From Pseudomonadota bacterium (GTDB taxonomy: Bacteria; Pseudomonadota; Alphaproteobacteria; Acetobacterales; Acetobacteraceae), in the NCBI GenBank assembly GCA_021779655.1, contig JAJYAF010000016.1, positions 1 through 14,157 of the forward strand: a stretch of 14,157 nt of DNA, written 5' to 3'. The notes below the pieces were generated by a model, which ran no database searches, was not told where the DNA came from, and saw only the letters and a list, made by a program, of their open reading frames with translations. This document shows, one piece after another, positions 6,538-13,516 of this stretch. Both the position numbers and the translations under genes were made by a program. Every line of letters starts with the position of its first letter. The stretch's first letter is position 1.

Positions 6538-7851
6538 ATGAACGGCTCGCCGGAGCTTGGCGCAAGGGAACCGCGCGCGGGGGGTCTGCTCGGCAAGGCG
6601 CGTTTCCTGCCGCTGTTTGTAACCCAGTTTCTGGGTGCGATGAACGACAATCTGTTCAAGAACGCGCTGGTGCTGCTGGCGCTATACCGGCTGAACGGCG
6701 GCGGGCCGGTTATCGTGGCGCTGGCCGGCGGGGTGTTCATTCTGCCTTACGTTATGTTTTCCTCGCTTGCGGGGCAGCTTGCCGATATGCACGAGAAATC
6801 TCGTCTGATCCGGCTGACGAAATACGGAGAGCTGGCAATCATGCTGGCTGCCGCGGTGGGATTCGTAATGGAGAACATTCCCGTGCTGCTGCTGGCGCTG
6901 TTCGGGCTTGGCATACAGGCGGCTTTTTTCAGCCCTTTGAAATACGGTATCCTGCCCCAGCATCTGCGGGAGGATGAACTGCTGGCGGGCAACGGTCTGA
7001 TCGAGGCGGGAACGTTCGTCGGCATCCTGCTGGGGACGATCGGCGGCGGCCTGCTGATTGCCATGCCGGGCGGCGACAGGATCGTTCCGCTTGCCGGATT
7101 GCTCCTGGCGGCCGCCGGGATCGCGGCGGCGCATGGCGTGCCGCAGGCGCCGCCCGGGCCGGATGTGCCGCGAAAAATCGGCTGGAATATCCCGAAGGAA
7201 ACCATGGTCTTGCTGCGCGAGGCGCGGGCGAATCCTCCGGTCTGGGCAGCCCTTCTCGGGATCAGCTGGTTCTGGGCCCTGGGCGCGACGCTGCTCGCCG
7301 AATTCCCCACGATCGCCCGCGTGGAATTGCAATCCGGCGCGCAGGTCGTGACGGCGATGCTCACGGTATTTTCCGTCGGTGTCGGCCTTGGGTCGCTATT
7401 CTGCGCCCGGCTTTTGCGCGGCGAAATTTCCGCGCGGCTGGTGCCGTGGGCCGGGTTGGGAATTTCCCTGTTCACGGCGGATTTTGGCTTTACCGCTGGC
7501 TCAGCCGGGGCGGCGCATGCGGTTTTGAACCTCCCGCGGGCATTGCAAGGCTGGCGGATGCTTTTCGATTTGCTGGCGCTGTCAACCTGCGGCGGCTGCT
7601 ATTCCGTTCCGCTCTATGCGATCTGCCAGGAATATTCAGCGCCTTCGCACCGCGCGCGCATGATCGCCGCCAATAATGTGCTGAATGCCGGGGCCATGGC
7701 GCTCGCCGCGGCGCTTGTGGCGGCCGGCTATGCCGCATGGCAGGATGCGCCGGGCATCCTGATCCTGACATCGGTCATAAATTTTGGCGTGGCTGTATGG
7801 ATGTTTCGCGTGCTGCCGGTATTTGGCGCGCGGCCAGGGGGGCGGCGCTGA
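6538..7851 (+). CDS. MFS transporter, lysophospholipid transporter LplT type
   Basis: A 437-aa inner-membrane protein with about 11-12 hydrophobic segments. It has the LplT hallmarks: LPLFVTQFLGAMNDNLFKNAL (24-44), the MFS loop after TM2 GQLADMHEKSRLIRLTK (79-95), FFSPLKYGILPQ (130-141) and MIAANNVLNAG (375-385). LplT flips lysophospholipids inward for re-acylation by Aas; in many alphaproteobacteria the same domain is fused to PlsC and acyl-ACP synthetase domains. Here the protein ends just after the last helix (FRVLPVFGARPGGRR) and no acyltransferase follows, so it is a stand-alone transporter or has lost its partner; the true substrate is uncertain. The start is uncertain: ATG 6538 and in-frame ATG 6523 are both possible, and neither has a strong RBS. 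The frame is open back to 6340, overlapping the Crp gene, but that part is not protein-like. Confidence 0.85.
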   Translation: MNGSPELGAREPRAGGLLGKARFLPLFVTQFLGAMNDNLFKNALVLLALYRLNGGGPVIVALAGGVFILPYVMFSSLAGQLADMHEKSRLIRLTKYGELAIMLAAAVGFVMENIPVLLLALFGLGIQAAFFSPLKYGILPQHLREDELLAGNGLIEAGTFVGILLGTIGGGLLIAMPGGDRIVPLAGLLLAAAGIAAAHGVPQAPPGPDVPRKIGWNIPKETMVLLREARANPPVWAALLGISWFWALGATLLAEFPTIARVELQSGAQVVTAMLTVFSVGVGLGSLFCARLLRGEISARLVPWAGLGISLFTADFGFTAGSAGAAHAVLNLPRALQGWRMLFDLLALSTCGGCYSVPLYAICQEYSAPSHRARMIAANNVLNAGAMALAAALVAAGYAAWQDAPGILILTSVINFGVAVWMFRVLPVFGARPGGRR

Positions 7852-7876
7852 TTCTGTCCCAGCCGGCGGCGTGGTT

Positions 7877-8077
7877 TCAGAAGAAAAGTTTCATTCCCAC
7901 GCCGATGATGACGGCCCAGCAGGCGGCGGCCAGCACGCCGGCGAGCAGGATGGCCGGCCCCATGTTAAGTTTGCCGTTGTGCATGAAGCCGTTTGCGGGC
8001 GGCATGGTGTTGGCGGCGCGCGTGGCGTTCAGCCCGTTTTCCAGTTCAGCCGGCAACCGGTAGGTCAGAATCGGCAT
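7877..8077 (-). CDS. Small single-helix membrane protein, unknown function
   Basis: A 66-aa protein I do not recognise. It has a polar N-terminal half (1-38, with NGFMHNGKLN) and one strongly hydrophobic helix at about 40-60 (GPAILLAGVLAAACWAVIIG), ending GMKLFF, so probably a membrane-anchored peptide with a short tail. It is supported as a real gene by an AAGGA Shine-Dalgarno (8083-8087) 5 nt before its ATG, by its sensible composition, and by filling an otherwise empty gap between the convergent MFS gene (25 nt away) and cmk (68 nt upstream, same strand). It occupies the place where rpsA would be expected downstream of cmk. It could be co-transcribed with aroA-cmk or have its own promoter. 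Confidence 0.6.
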   Translation of the reverse strand: MPILTYRLPAELENGLNATRAANTMPPANGFMHNGKLNMGPAILLAGVLAAACWAVIIGVGMKLFF

Positions 8078-8145
8078 GGCAATCCTTGTCAGCTAGCGGT
8101 TACCCGCACCGACTCCCACCCTAGTAGCGGAAGGTAAATTTTTGG

Positions 8146-8772
8146 CTAACGGCGCGGGGCGCGCTGCCGGATCAGGGCGAGGGCCTGGGCGAAGGCCGTA
8201 TCCGCATCCATGTCCGTCGTGTCGAACGGCGTTGCATCCGCCGCCGGCACGAGGGGCGCAGCCGCGCGGTTGCGGTCCGCCGTATCACGCGCGGCGAGAT
8301 CGGCCATGACCGATTCGAACGAGGTCTCCCGGCCGTGCCGCAGCAATTCCGCATGCCGACGGCGCGCCCGCGCCTCCAGGCTCGCCGTGACGAAAAGCTT
8401 GATGTCCGCATGCGGAAACACGATGGTGCCGATATCGCGGCCATCCAGCACGGCGCCGTTTTCATCGCCGTAGCGCCGCTGATACGCCAGCAGCGCCGCC
8501 CGGACTTCGGGGATCGAGGCAACCTGGCTTGCCGCTTTGTCAACCTCCGGGCTGCGCAGATCGTCCCGGGAGAGATCCGCCTCGGCCAGCGCGCGCGCCG
8601 CCGCGACGGCGATACCCGGATCCGCCGGGTCGCCCGCCATGTCCAGAACCCGCCGTCCCACCGCCCGGTAGAGGAGCCCGGTATCCAGGTAGGGCAGCGC
8701 CAGCGCCTGGGCGATGCGGCGGGCAAGGGTGCCCTTGCCGGCGGCGGCCGGGCCGTCGATGGCGATGATCAT
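8146..8772 (-). CDS. cmk: Cytidylate kinase
   Basis: Phosphorylates CMP/dCMP to the diphosphate using ATP in the cytoplasm. It is 208 aa, slightly shorter than the E. coli enzyme (about 225). Motifs: P-loop GPAAAGKGT (7-15), the CMP-binding segment DTGLLYRAVGRR (30-41), LDGRDIGTIVFP (109-120), and the lid RDTADRNRAAAPLVPA (162-177). The start is the second gene of the aroA-cmk unit: its ATG overlaps the aroA stop by ATGA, so translation is coupled. In most alphaproteobacteria rpsA and then ihfB follow; here the next gene is a small membrane protein on the same strand and then an oppositely oriented MFS gene, a break of the usual order. Confidence 0.96.
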   Translation of the reverse strand: MIIAIDGPAAAGKGTLARRIAQALALPYLDTGLLYRAVGRRVLDMAGDPADPGIAVAAARALAEADLSRDDLRSPEVDKAASQVASIPEVRAALLAYQRRYGDENGAVLDGRDIGTIVFPHADIKLFVTASLEARARRRHAELLRHGRETSFESVMADLAARDTADRNRAAAPLVPAADATPFDTTDMDADTAFAQALALIRQRAPRR

Positions 8773-10121
8773 GCCTCGGCGATGCCGGCGCCGAGGCCGC
8801 GCATCAGTTCCACGAAACCGGGAAAGCTCGTCTCGATGAAACGGGAATCGTCGATCGCCATGGGCCGGGCGGTGCGCTGGCCGAAGACGAGGGTGCTCAT
8901 GGCCAGGCGATGGTCCATATGGGTCTGGACCAGGCCGCCGCCTGGCGGGTTGGCCATGCCGTGGATGATCAGGTCGTCGCGCTCGATCTCGGCGCGCACG
9001 CCGCCGGCGCGCAGCAGGGCGGCGGTGGCGGACAGCCGGTCGCTCTCCTTCACCCGTAGCTCGGCCAACCCTCGCAGGCGCGAGGTGCCGCGAGCGAAGG
9101 CGCAGGCCACGGCGAGGATGGGGTATTCGTCGATCATGCTGGGCGCGCGTTCGGGCGGCACGTCCACGGCCGCGAGTTCGGCGTGCTCCACCATGACATC
9201 GCCGACCGGCTCGCCGCCCTGGACCTGCCGGTTGTGAACCGCAAGCGTGGCGCCCATCTCATCCAAGGTTTCCAACAGGCCGGTGCGCAGCGGGTTCAGC
9301 CCGACCGCGTTCAGCCTGACCCGAGAGCCCGGCACCAGCAGGCCAGCGACGATGGGAAAGGCGGCGGAGGACGGGTCCGCCGGCACGGCGATATCCGCGC
9401 CGCGCAATTCCGGCTGGCCGGCGAGGGCGATATGGCGGGTCGCGCCATGCGTGGTCACGGTTACGGTGGCGCCGAAATGGCGCAGCATGTTTTCGGAATG
9501 GTCGCGGGTCGGCTCCGGCTCCTCCACCTCCGTCGTGCCGCGCGCGTTCAGCCCGGCAAGCAGGATGGCGGATTTGACCTGCGCCGAGGCGACCGGCAGG
9601 CGGTAGCGCAGGGGCAGCGCCTCGCGCGCGCCCTGGATGGCGAGCGGCAGGCGGCCGCCGGGGCGCGCGGCGAACACCGCGCCCGCGGCGCGCAATGGCT
9701 CGATCACGCGCTGCATCGGGCGCTTGCGCAGGGAGGCATCGCCGGTCATGACGGAAAAGATATCGTGGCTGGCGAGAATGCCGCAGAGCAGCCGGGCCGC
9801 GGTTCCGGAATTGCCCATGTCCAGCACGTCCTCCGGCGGGGTGAGCGCGCCGATGCCGCGTCCGGCCACCCGCCAGGCGCCCGCTTCCCGTTCCACCGCC
9901 TCCCGTTCCACCGTGGCGCCGAGCGCCCGCATCGCCGCCGCGGTGCGCAGCACGTCCTCGCCCTCCAGCAAGCCGGTGATCCGGGTTTCCCCGATGCCGA
10001 GCGCGCCGAACATCAGGGCGCGATGGCTGATGGATTTGTCGCCGGGCACGCGGGCACCGCCCCGCAGCGGTTGCGCGGGACGAAAGGCGTTCAGCGGCCG
10101 GGCTGCGAATGCGGGTTCCAT
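8769..10121 (-). CDS. aroA: 3-phosphoshikimate 1-carboxyvinyltransferase (EPSP synthase)
   Basis: Sixth step of the shikimate pathway: joins PEP to shikimate-3-phosphate. 450 aa, normal length. Active-site stretches in order: GDKSISHR (27-34; Lys29), GNSGTAARLL (103-112), KRPMQRVIEPL (133-143), SAQVKSAILLAGL (179-191), DHSENML (207-213), DEYPILAVA (331-339; catalytic Asp331), KESDRL (358-363) and HMDHRLAM (401-408; Arg405). The RITGLLEGEDV motif (47-57) resembles the class II (Agrobacterium CP4-like) enzymes of alphaproteobacteria rather than E. coli AroA, but the position that is Ala in CP4 is Gly106 here. Start: ATG 10121 gives a standard N-terminus; in-frame ATG 10139 adds six residues and is equally possible, and neither RBS is strong. 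Longer extensions to 10451 run through the divergent gene and are not credible. Overlaps cmk by 4 bp. Confidence 0.95.
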   Translation of the reverse strand: MEPAFAARPLNAFRPAQPLRGGARVPGDKSISHRALMFGALGIGETRITGLLEGEDVLRTAAAMRALGATVEREAVEREAGAWRVAGRGIGALTPPEDVLDMGNSGTAARLLCGILASHDIFSVMTGDASLRKRPMQRVIEPLRAAGAVFAARPGGRLPLAIQGAREALPLRYRLPVASAQVKSAILLAGLNARGTTEVEEPEPTRDHSENMLRHFGATVTVTTHGATRHIALAGQPELRGADIAVPADPSSAAFPIVAGLLVPGSRVRLNAVGLNPLRTGLLETLDEMGATLAVHNRQVQGGEPVGDVMVEHAELAAVDVPPERAPSMIDEYPILAVACAFARGTSRLRGLAELRVKESDRLSATAALLRAGGVRAEIERDDLIIHGMANPPGGGLVQTHMDHRLAMSTLVFGQRTARPMAIDDSRFIETSFPGFVELMRGLGAGIAEA

Positions 10122-10215
10122 GTGGCCGCCGCTTAGCATGCCGCGCCCGGTTTGACATAGCGGTCCCGGCATGGCATCGCGCCGCGCCTGTCGGTTTCGA
10201 GGAAAGAGGGTGAGG
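10122..10215. promoter_or_regulatory. Divergent promoter region of aroA and the zinc-ribbon gene
   Basis: A 94-nt spacer that must hold promoters in both directions. A perfect TTGACA on the plus strand at 10152-10157 could be the -35 of the rightward gene, but the hexamer 16-18 nt on is GC-rich and poor. I see no clear leftward promoter and no operator-like dyad. Confidence 0.35.
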
Positions 10216-10542
10216 ATGGCAAAGCCGGAACTCGGTGAGAAACATACCTGCGTGTCTTGCGGAACGCGGTTTTTCGACCTTTTGAAGAACCCGGCGATCT
10301 GCCCGAAATGCGGTGCCGAACAGCCCTTGGAGCAACCGCGCCTCAAGCGCGCGGCGCCGCTGCCCGACGAGGCGAAAAAAACCCAGAAACCGCTCTCCCG
10401 GGATGCCGATGATGTCGAGGTGGTGGTTGACGACGAGGGCGATGAGGACATTCTCGAAGACGCTGACGATCTCGAGGACGATGCCGACGTGATCGAGGCG
10501 GATATCGACGTGCAGACCGAAAGCGACGAATCCGAGCGGTAG
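10216..10542 (+). CDS. TIGR02300/FYDLN-type zinc-ribbon protein with acidic tail
   Basis: A 108-aa soluble protein of an alphaproteobacterial family of unknown function. The N-terminus [19 protein letters not shown] carries a zinc ribbon, with Cys12/Cys15 (CVSC) and Cys29/Cys32 (CPKCG) as the likely four ligands. The family's FYDLN signature reads FFDLL (19-23) here, a divergent form. From about residue 62 to the end the protein is almost entirely Asp/Glu with Val/Ile spacing, probably disordered. The start at 10216 is set by a GAGGG Shine-Dalgarno (10206-10210) 5 nt upstream and the conserved MAKPELG opening; the frame extends to 10171 without support. It lies divergent to aroA, a common alphaproteobacterial neighbourhood, though no tRNA follows it here. 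Confidence 0.88.
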   Translation: MAKPELGEKHTCVSCGTRFFDLLKNPAICPKCGAEQPLEQPRLKRAAPLPDEAKKTQKPLSRDADDVEVVVDDEGDEDILEDADDLEDDADVIEADIDVQTESDESER

Positions 10543-10580
10543 AACGGCGCCGCGAGCGCCCGCGCTGAGGCCGTTTCCTT
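10543..10580 (+). terminator. Candidate terminator between convergent genes
   Basis: Outer arms AACGGC (10543-10548) and GCCGTT (10570-10575) enclose an inner dyad AGCGC-CC-GCGCT (10555-10566), followed by TTTCCTTTAT. It starts right after the zinc-ribbon stop and reaches the stop of the convergent AsmA gene. The U-tract is interrupted, so strength is uncertain; leftward it has no U-tract. Confidence 0.45.
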
Positions 10581-13516
10581 TATCGGACCGGATGCCGCCG
10601 GACGGGCGCCCGCCGCAGCGCCAGCGTCCGGCGTGGCGAGGTCCAGCTTCCGGACAGGGCAAGGCCGATGGCCGGAGGGTCAGGGACTGCCGGCAGCAAT
10701 GCCAGGTTGAGGTTGAGCTCGTGACGGGGCAGATCAATGCTCCCGCTGGCTTTCGCGCTGCCCCACCGGCTTTGCAAGCCCGCCGAGGTGAGCGTGTAGA
10801 GACCGTCGCGCAAGCTGCCCGCCAGGCCAAGCTGCGCGAACGCGGTGCTACCGGTCAGGCTGGCGGTTCGGAGTGAACCGGCACGGCGCCCCCCGCTGCC
10901 GCTGAGCGCGTGGCCGATCGCCCGCAGATCGACTCCGCGTAGGGTGCCGTCCTGCACGACGAAGCTGGCGCCGCCGGCAAGCGTCGCGAGCCAGGCATCC
11001 AGCCCGTAGCCGGTGGCGGTGAGCGCGGCCGTGCCGTCGATCCGGCCCCTGGCAAGGGAAAGCGGAAAGGCGAAAGGCAGCGAAAGCGCATCGGCGTGCA
11101 GGCCCGCTGCCGTGATATTCAGCGAAAAGGCCGGCGGATCGCGGAGATCCGCTGCCAGCTTGCCCTGCAGATCGCCGCCGGCAAGGCTCGCGCGGGAGAA
11201 GGCGAGGTTGAGCTTGCCGGCCCTGAGCGACAGCGCCGCCGCGGCAGGCCCGAGAAACGGCGCGCCACCCACCAGCACGCGCGTTGCCGTGATGCCGATT
11301 CCCCCTTGCAGGTCAGCGAGTTTGTGCCAGGGCGGCGCGAAATCCGGGCGGAGCGGCGGCAGGGCCAGCGTGTCCGCGTCGATCGAGCCCGAAAGCCCAT
11401 TGCCGCGATTATAGAGCAGTTCGCCGCTGGCGGTGAGATCGCCCGCCGACAGCACGAAATCCGGCAGGCCCATCCGGGCGGGCGAGAGCAGCATTTCGGC
11501 ACGCAGCGAAATGGAGCCGGCGCCCGGCCAGGGCAGGCCCGCATCCAGGCCGAAGGCCTGAAAGGCGACAATGGCGCTGGGATACCGCAAGGTGAACGCG
11601 CCGGTCGCGCTCTGACCCGGGAAATCGATGACGGGCGCCGCCGTGATGCTGAGCTTGCCGAGCGAAAGAACGGCACCGGCCGCCAGGGCATTCACCGGCC
11701 CCGCGGCCAGGAGCGAAAGCGCGAGCGGCGCCTTGACCCACACGCCGGGGAGGCGCCAGGCCGGCGGCAGCAGCGCCGCCGCCGGCTCCGCCGAGGGGAG
11801 GGCGAGTATGGCGCGTGCGGAGCTGATTACCGTCGCCGCCGCGTTTCGTGGTGCCGCGTTGTCCGGCTGCGCCGGGGTATCGGGGGAAAGGGTGAAGCTC
11901 GCCGCGGCAACGCCGCCGTCCAGGCTCGCTGTCAGCCGCCGGACCACCAGATGGTTGCCAAGCTTTGCATCCAGCAACAGACGGGCGAGATGGAGGTTGT
12001 TCAGGCTCGCGCGGTCCGCTGTCAGTTCGAAATCGGCGCTGAGCGCCCGGCGGGTGAAAATATTGGGCGGGTTGCGCAGCATGGCGGCGAGGGTCGTGAG
12101 GTCCAGCGTATTGAAATGCAGGGCGCCCAGCAGAACGTTGGGTCGCGCCAGCACGGCGGTGCCGCTGGCATGATCTGGCCCCAGGCTTGCCACGAGATTG
12201 TCGAAGCGCGGCTGGTCGGTTCCGCCATCCAGATCGGCGGTGAGTGTTGCCGCCTGCCAGGCCGGTGGCAGCACGGCATGCGCGCCGAGATGAGCCAGCA
12301 GGCCGGCGAGCTGGGAGGTATCGAATATCGCCCTGCCACGCAGGCGCCCGGCCGGGTCCACCCTGCCGGAGAGCGAGAGCGTGCTGTCGCTGTCAAGGCG
12401 CAGGTCGAGCAGCGTGAGATCGGTCCCTGCGGCCGTGAAGCCGGCGAGGGCGCGCAGCCGTGGGACCGCAAGCCGCGCCGCGCCGGCGGTGATGGTGCTG
12501 TCCGTCGCATCGAGGGCGAGGTGCACCGGCAATCGGCCGAAGATGGAAGCCAGGGTTTGCGGTGTGCCGTATCCAAGCGGCAGGATGAGATGCTGGCCGG
12601 CGAGCAGCAGGTTCACCGCGAGCGGCGTGAAGGAGAGCGTGGCGCTGCCGGAGAGCCGCATGTCGCCCCGGCGGATATCGAGCCCCGTGAACGCAACCTG
12701 GTCCGGATCGGCGGTCATGACGACGCTGCCGCCGGCTGGCGGCGAAGGGCCGGGTCCATGCGCGCCCGGCATGCCGGCGATGAAACTTATCCGGCCGGAG
12801 ACGGCGCCCGTGGAAGTATAGGTGCCGGAGAGATGCGCGAGCAGTTTCGGGTTCTGGCTGGTTCGGATATCCAGCGTCACCGGCGTGCTGCCGGCGGCGG
12901 AGAGCGCGCCGAAAGCCATGGAAAGAGTGAGCGGCGCGCCGTTGAGTTCGGCGTTTCCGGAAACGGAGAAAGCGCCGCCCGCGGCGGTGAAAATATCGGC
13001 ATAAACCCGGGTGAAGGTCAGGCCGCCCAGGCTTACCACCCCATGGCTGATTTGCGCGTGCAGCGACGCGAGCCAGCGGGCCGGCGCGATGGCGGCCGCG
13101 CCACCCGGCACCGGCCAGGGCAGGGCGATGTGCGGCGATTGCAGGCTGATGCTGCGCGCCAGGATCCGCCCGCGTAGGAGCGGCAGCGGGGCGATATCCA
13201 TGGTGAGCGAGGCGGCGGTGATGATTTCATGGTCCGGGCCGGCGATGGTGACACCGCCGGCCACGAATTGTGGGTGCGGCAGCAGCTTCAGGGAAAGCCT
13301 TCCGCTTATCCGGACGCTGCGGCCGGTGAGCGTGGAGGCCAACGCCTCGATGCCGGCGCGATGATATCCGGAGCCGATGAATTTCGGCAGCGCGAGGAGG
13401 AAAATGGCGAGGACTGCCATGAGGGCCGGCGCGGCGACCCATGCCAGGCCCCGGAACAGGCGCTTGGCTCGCCGCGTTCCGCCGGTGCCGGGCGTTCCGT
13501 TGGGGTCGGCCGTCAT
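10580..13516 (-). CDS. AsmA-family envelope protein
   Basis: A 978-aa protein anchored by one N-terminal helix (about 24-45) with the bulk in the periplasm. It has AsmA features: after the helix, a short segment leading to LTGRSVRISGRLSLKLLPHPQFVAGGVTI (the AsmA N-terminal pattern of strand plus 'PxP/HPxF' turn), then hundreds of residues of alternating short beta-strands. The C-terminal AsmA region is near 840-960: FVVQDGTLRGVDLRAIGHAL, a linker, then SRWGSAKASGSIDLP and LNLALLP. Family members form long beta-groove bridges implicated in phospholipid traffic to the outer membrane and in outer-membrane assembly. ATG 13516 overlaps the stop of the upstream hydantoinase gene by ATGA, so translation is probably coupled; the frame extends to 13633 but that part is only the shadow of the neighbour. 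It ends facing the zinc-ribbon gene 37 nt away. Family firm, exact subfamily not. Confidence 0.87.
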   Translation of the reverse strand: MTADPNGTPGTGGTRRAKRLFRGLAWVAAPALMAVLAIFLLALPKFIGSGYHRAGIEALASTLTGRSVRISGRLSLKLLPHPQFVAGGVTIAGPDHEIITAASLTMDIAPLPLLRGRILARSISLQSPHIALPWPVPGGAAAIAPARWLASLHAQISHGVVSLGGLTFTRVYADIFTAAGGAFSVSGNAELNGAPLTLSMAFGALSAAGSTPVTLDIRTSQNPKLLAHLSGTYTSTGAVSGRISFIAGMPGAHGPGPSPPAGGSVVMTADPDQVAFTGLDIRRGDMRLSGSATLSFTPLAVNLLLAGQHLILPLGYGTPQTLASIFGRLPVHLALDATDSTITAGAARLAVPRLRALAGFTAAGTDLTLLDLRLDSDSTLSLSGRVDPAGRLRGRAIFDTSQLAGLLAHLGAHAVLPPAWQAATLTADLDGGTDQPRFDNLVASLGPDHASGTAVLARPNVLLGALHFNTLDLTTLAAMLRNPPNIFTRRALSADFELTADRASLNNLHLARLLLDAKLGNHLVVRRLTASLDGGVAAASFTLSPDTPAQPDNAAPRNAAATVISSARAILALPSAEPAAALLPPAWRLPGVWVKAPLALSLLAAGPVNALAAGAVLSLGKLSITAAPVIDFPGQSATGAFTLRYPSAIVAFQAFGLDAGLPWPGAGSISLRAEMLLSPARMGLPDFVLSAGDLTASGELLYNRGNGLSGSIDADTLALPPLRPDFAPPWHKLADLQGGIGITATRVLVGGAPFLGPAAAALSLRAGKLNLAFSRASLAGGDLQGKLAADLRDPPAFSLNITAAGLHADALSLPFAFPLSLARGRIDGTAALTATGYGLDAWLATLAGGASFVVQDGTLRGVDLRAIGHALSGSGGRRAGSLRTASLTGSTAFAQLGLAGSLRDGLYTLTSAGLQSRWGSAKASGSIDLPRHELNLNLALLPAVPDPPAIGLALSGSWTSPRRTLALRRAPVRRHPVR

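Noticed and set aside
9183..10136. 317-codon plus-strand frame opposite aroA
   Set aside because: Lies wholly over a well-conserved aroA, with Arg/His/Gly-rich translation and no domain.
10122..10451. N-terminal extension of aroA by 110 codons
   Set aside because: It would run antisense through the divergent zinc-ribbon gene; the family N-terminus fits ATG 10121 (or 10139).
10543..10600. A tRNA gene after the zinc-ribbon gene, as in some alphaproteobacteria
   Set aside because: No cloverleaf, T-loop GGTTCRA or A-box/B-box-like conserved bases are present; the next gene begins immediately.
9259..10830. 523-codon minus-strand frame spanning aroA and the zinc-ribbon gene
   Set aside because: Crosses two real genes in another frame and reads as low-complexity Arg/Ala/Gly sequence.
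11096..13177. 693-codon open frame on the plus strand, opposite the AsmA gene
   Set aside because: Composition is Arg/Gln/Gly/Glu-rich and low-complexity, no RBS or recognisable domain; a typical antisense artefact of GC-rich coding DNA. The minus frame is clearly AsmA.
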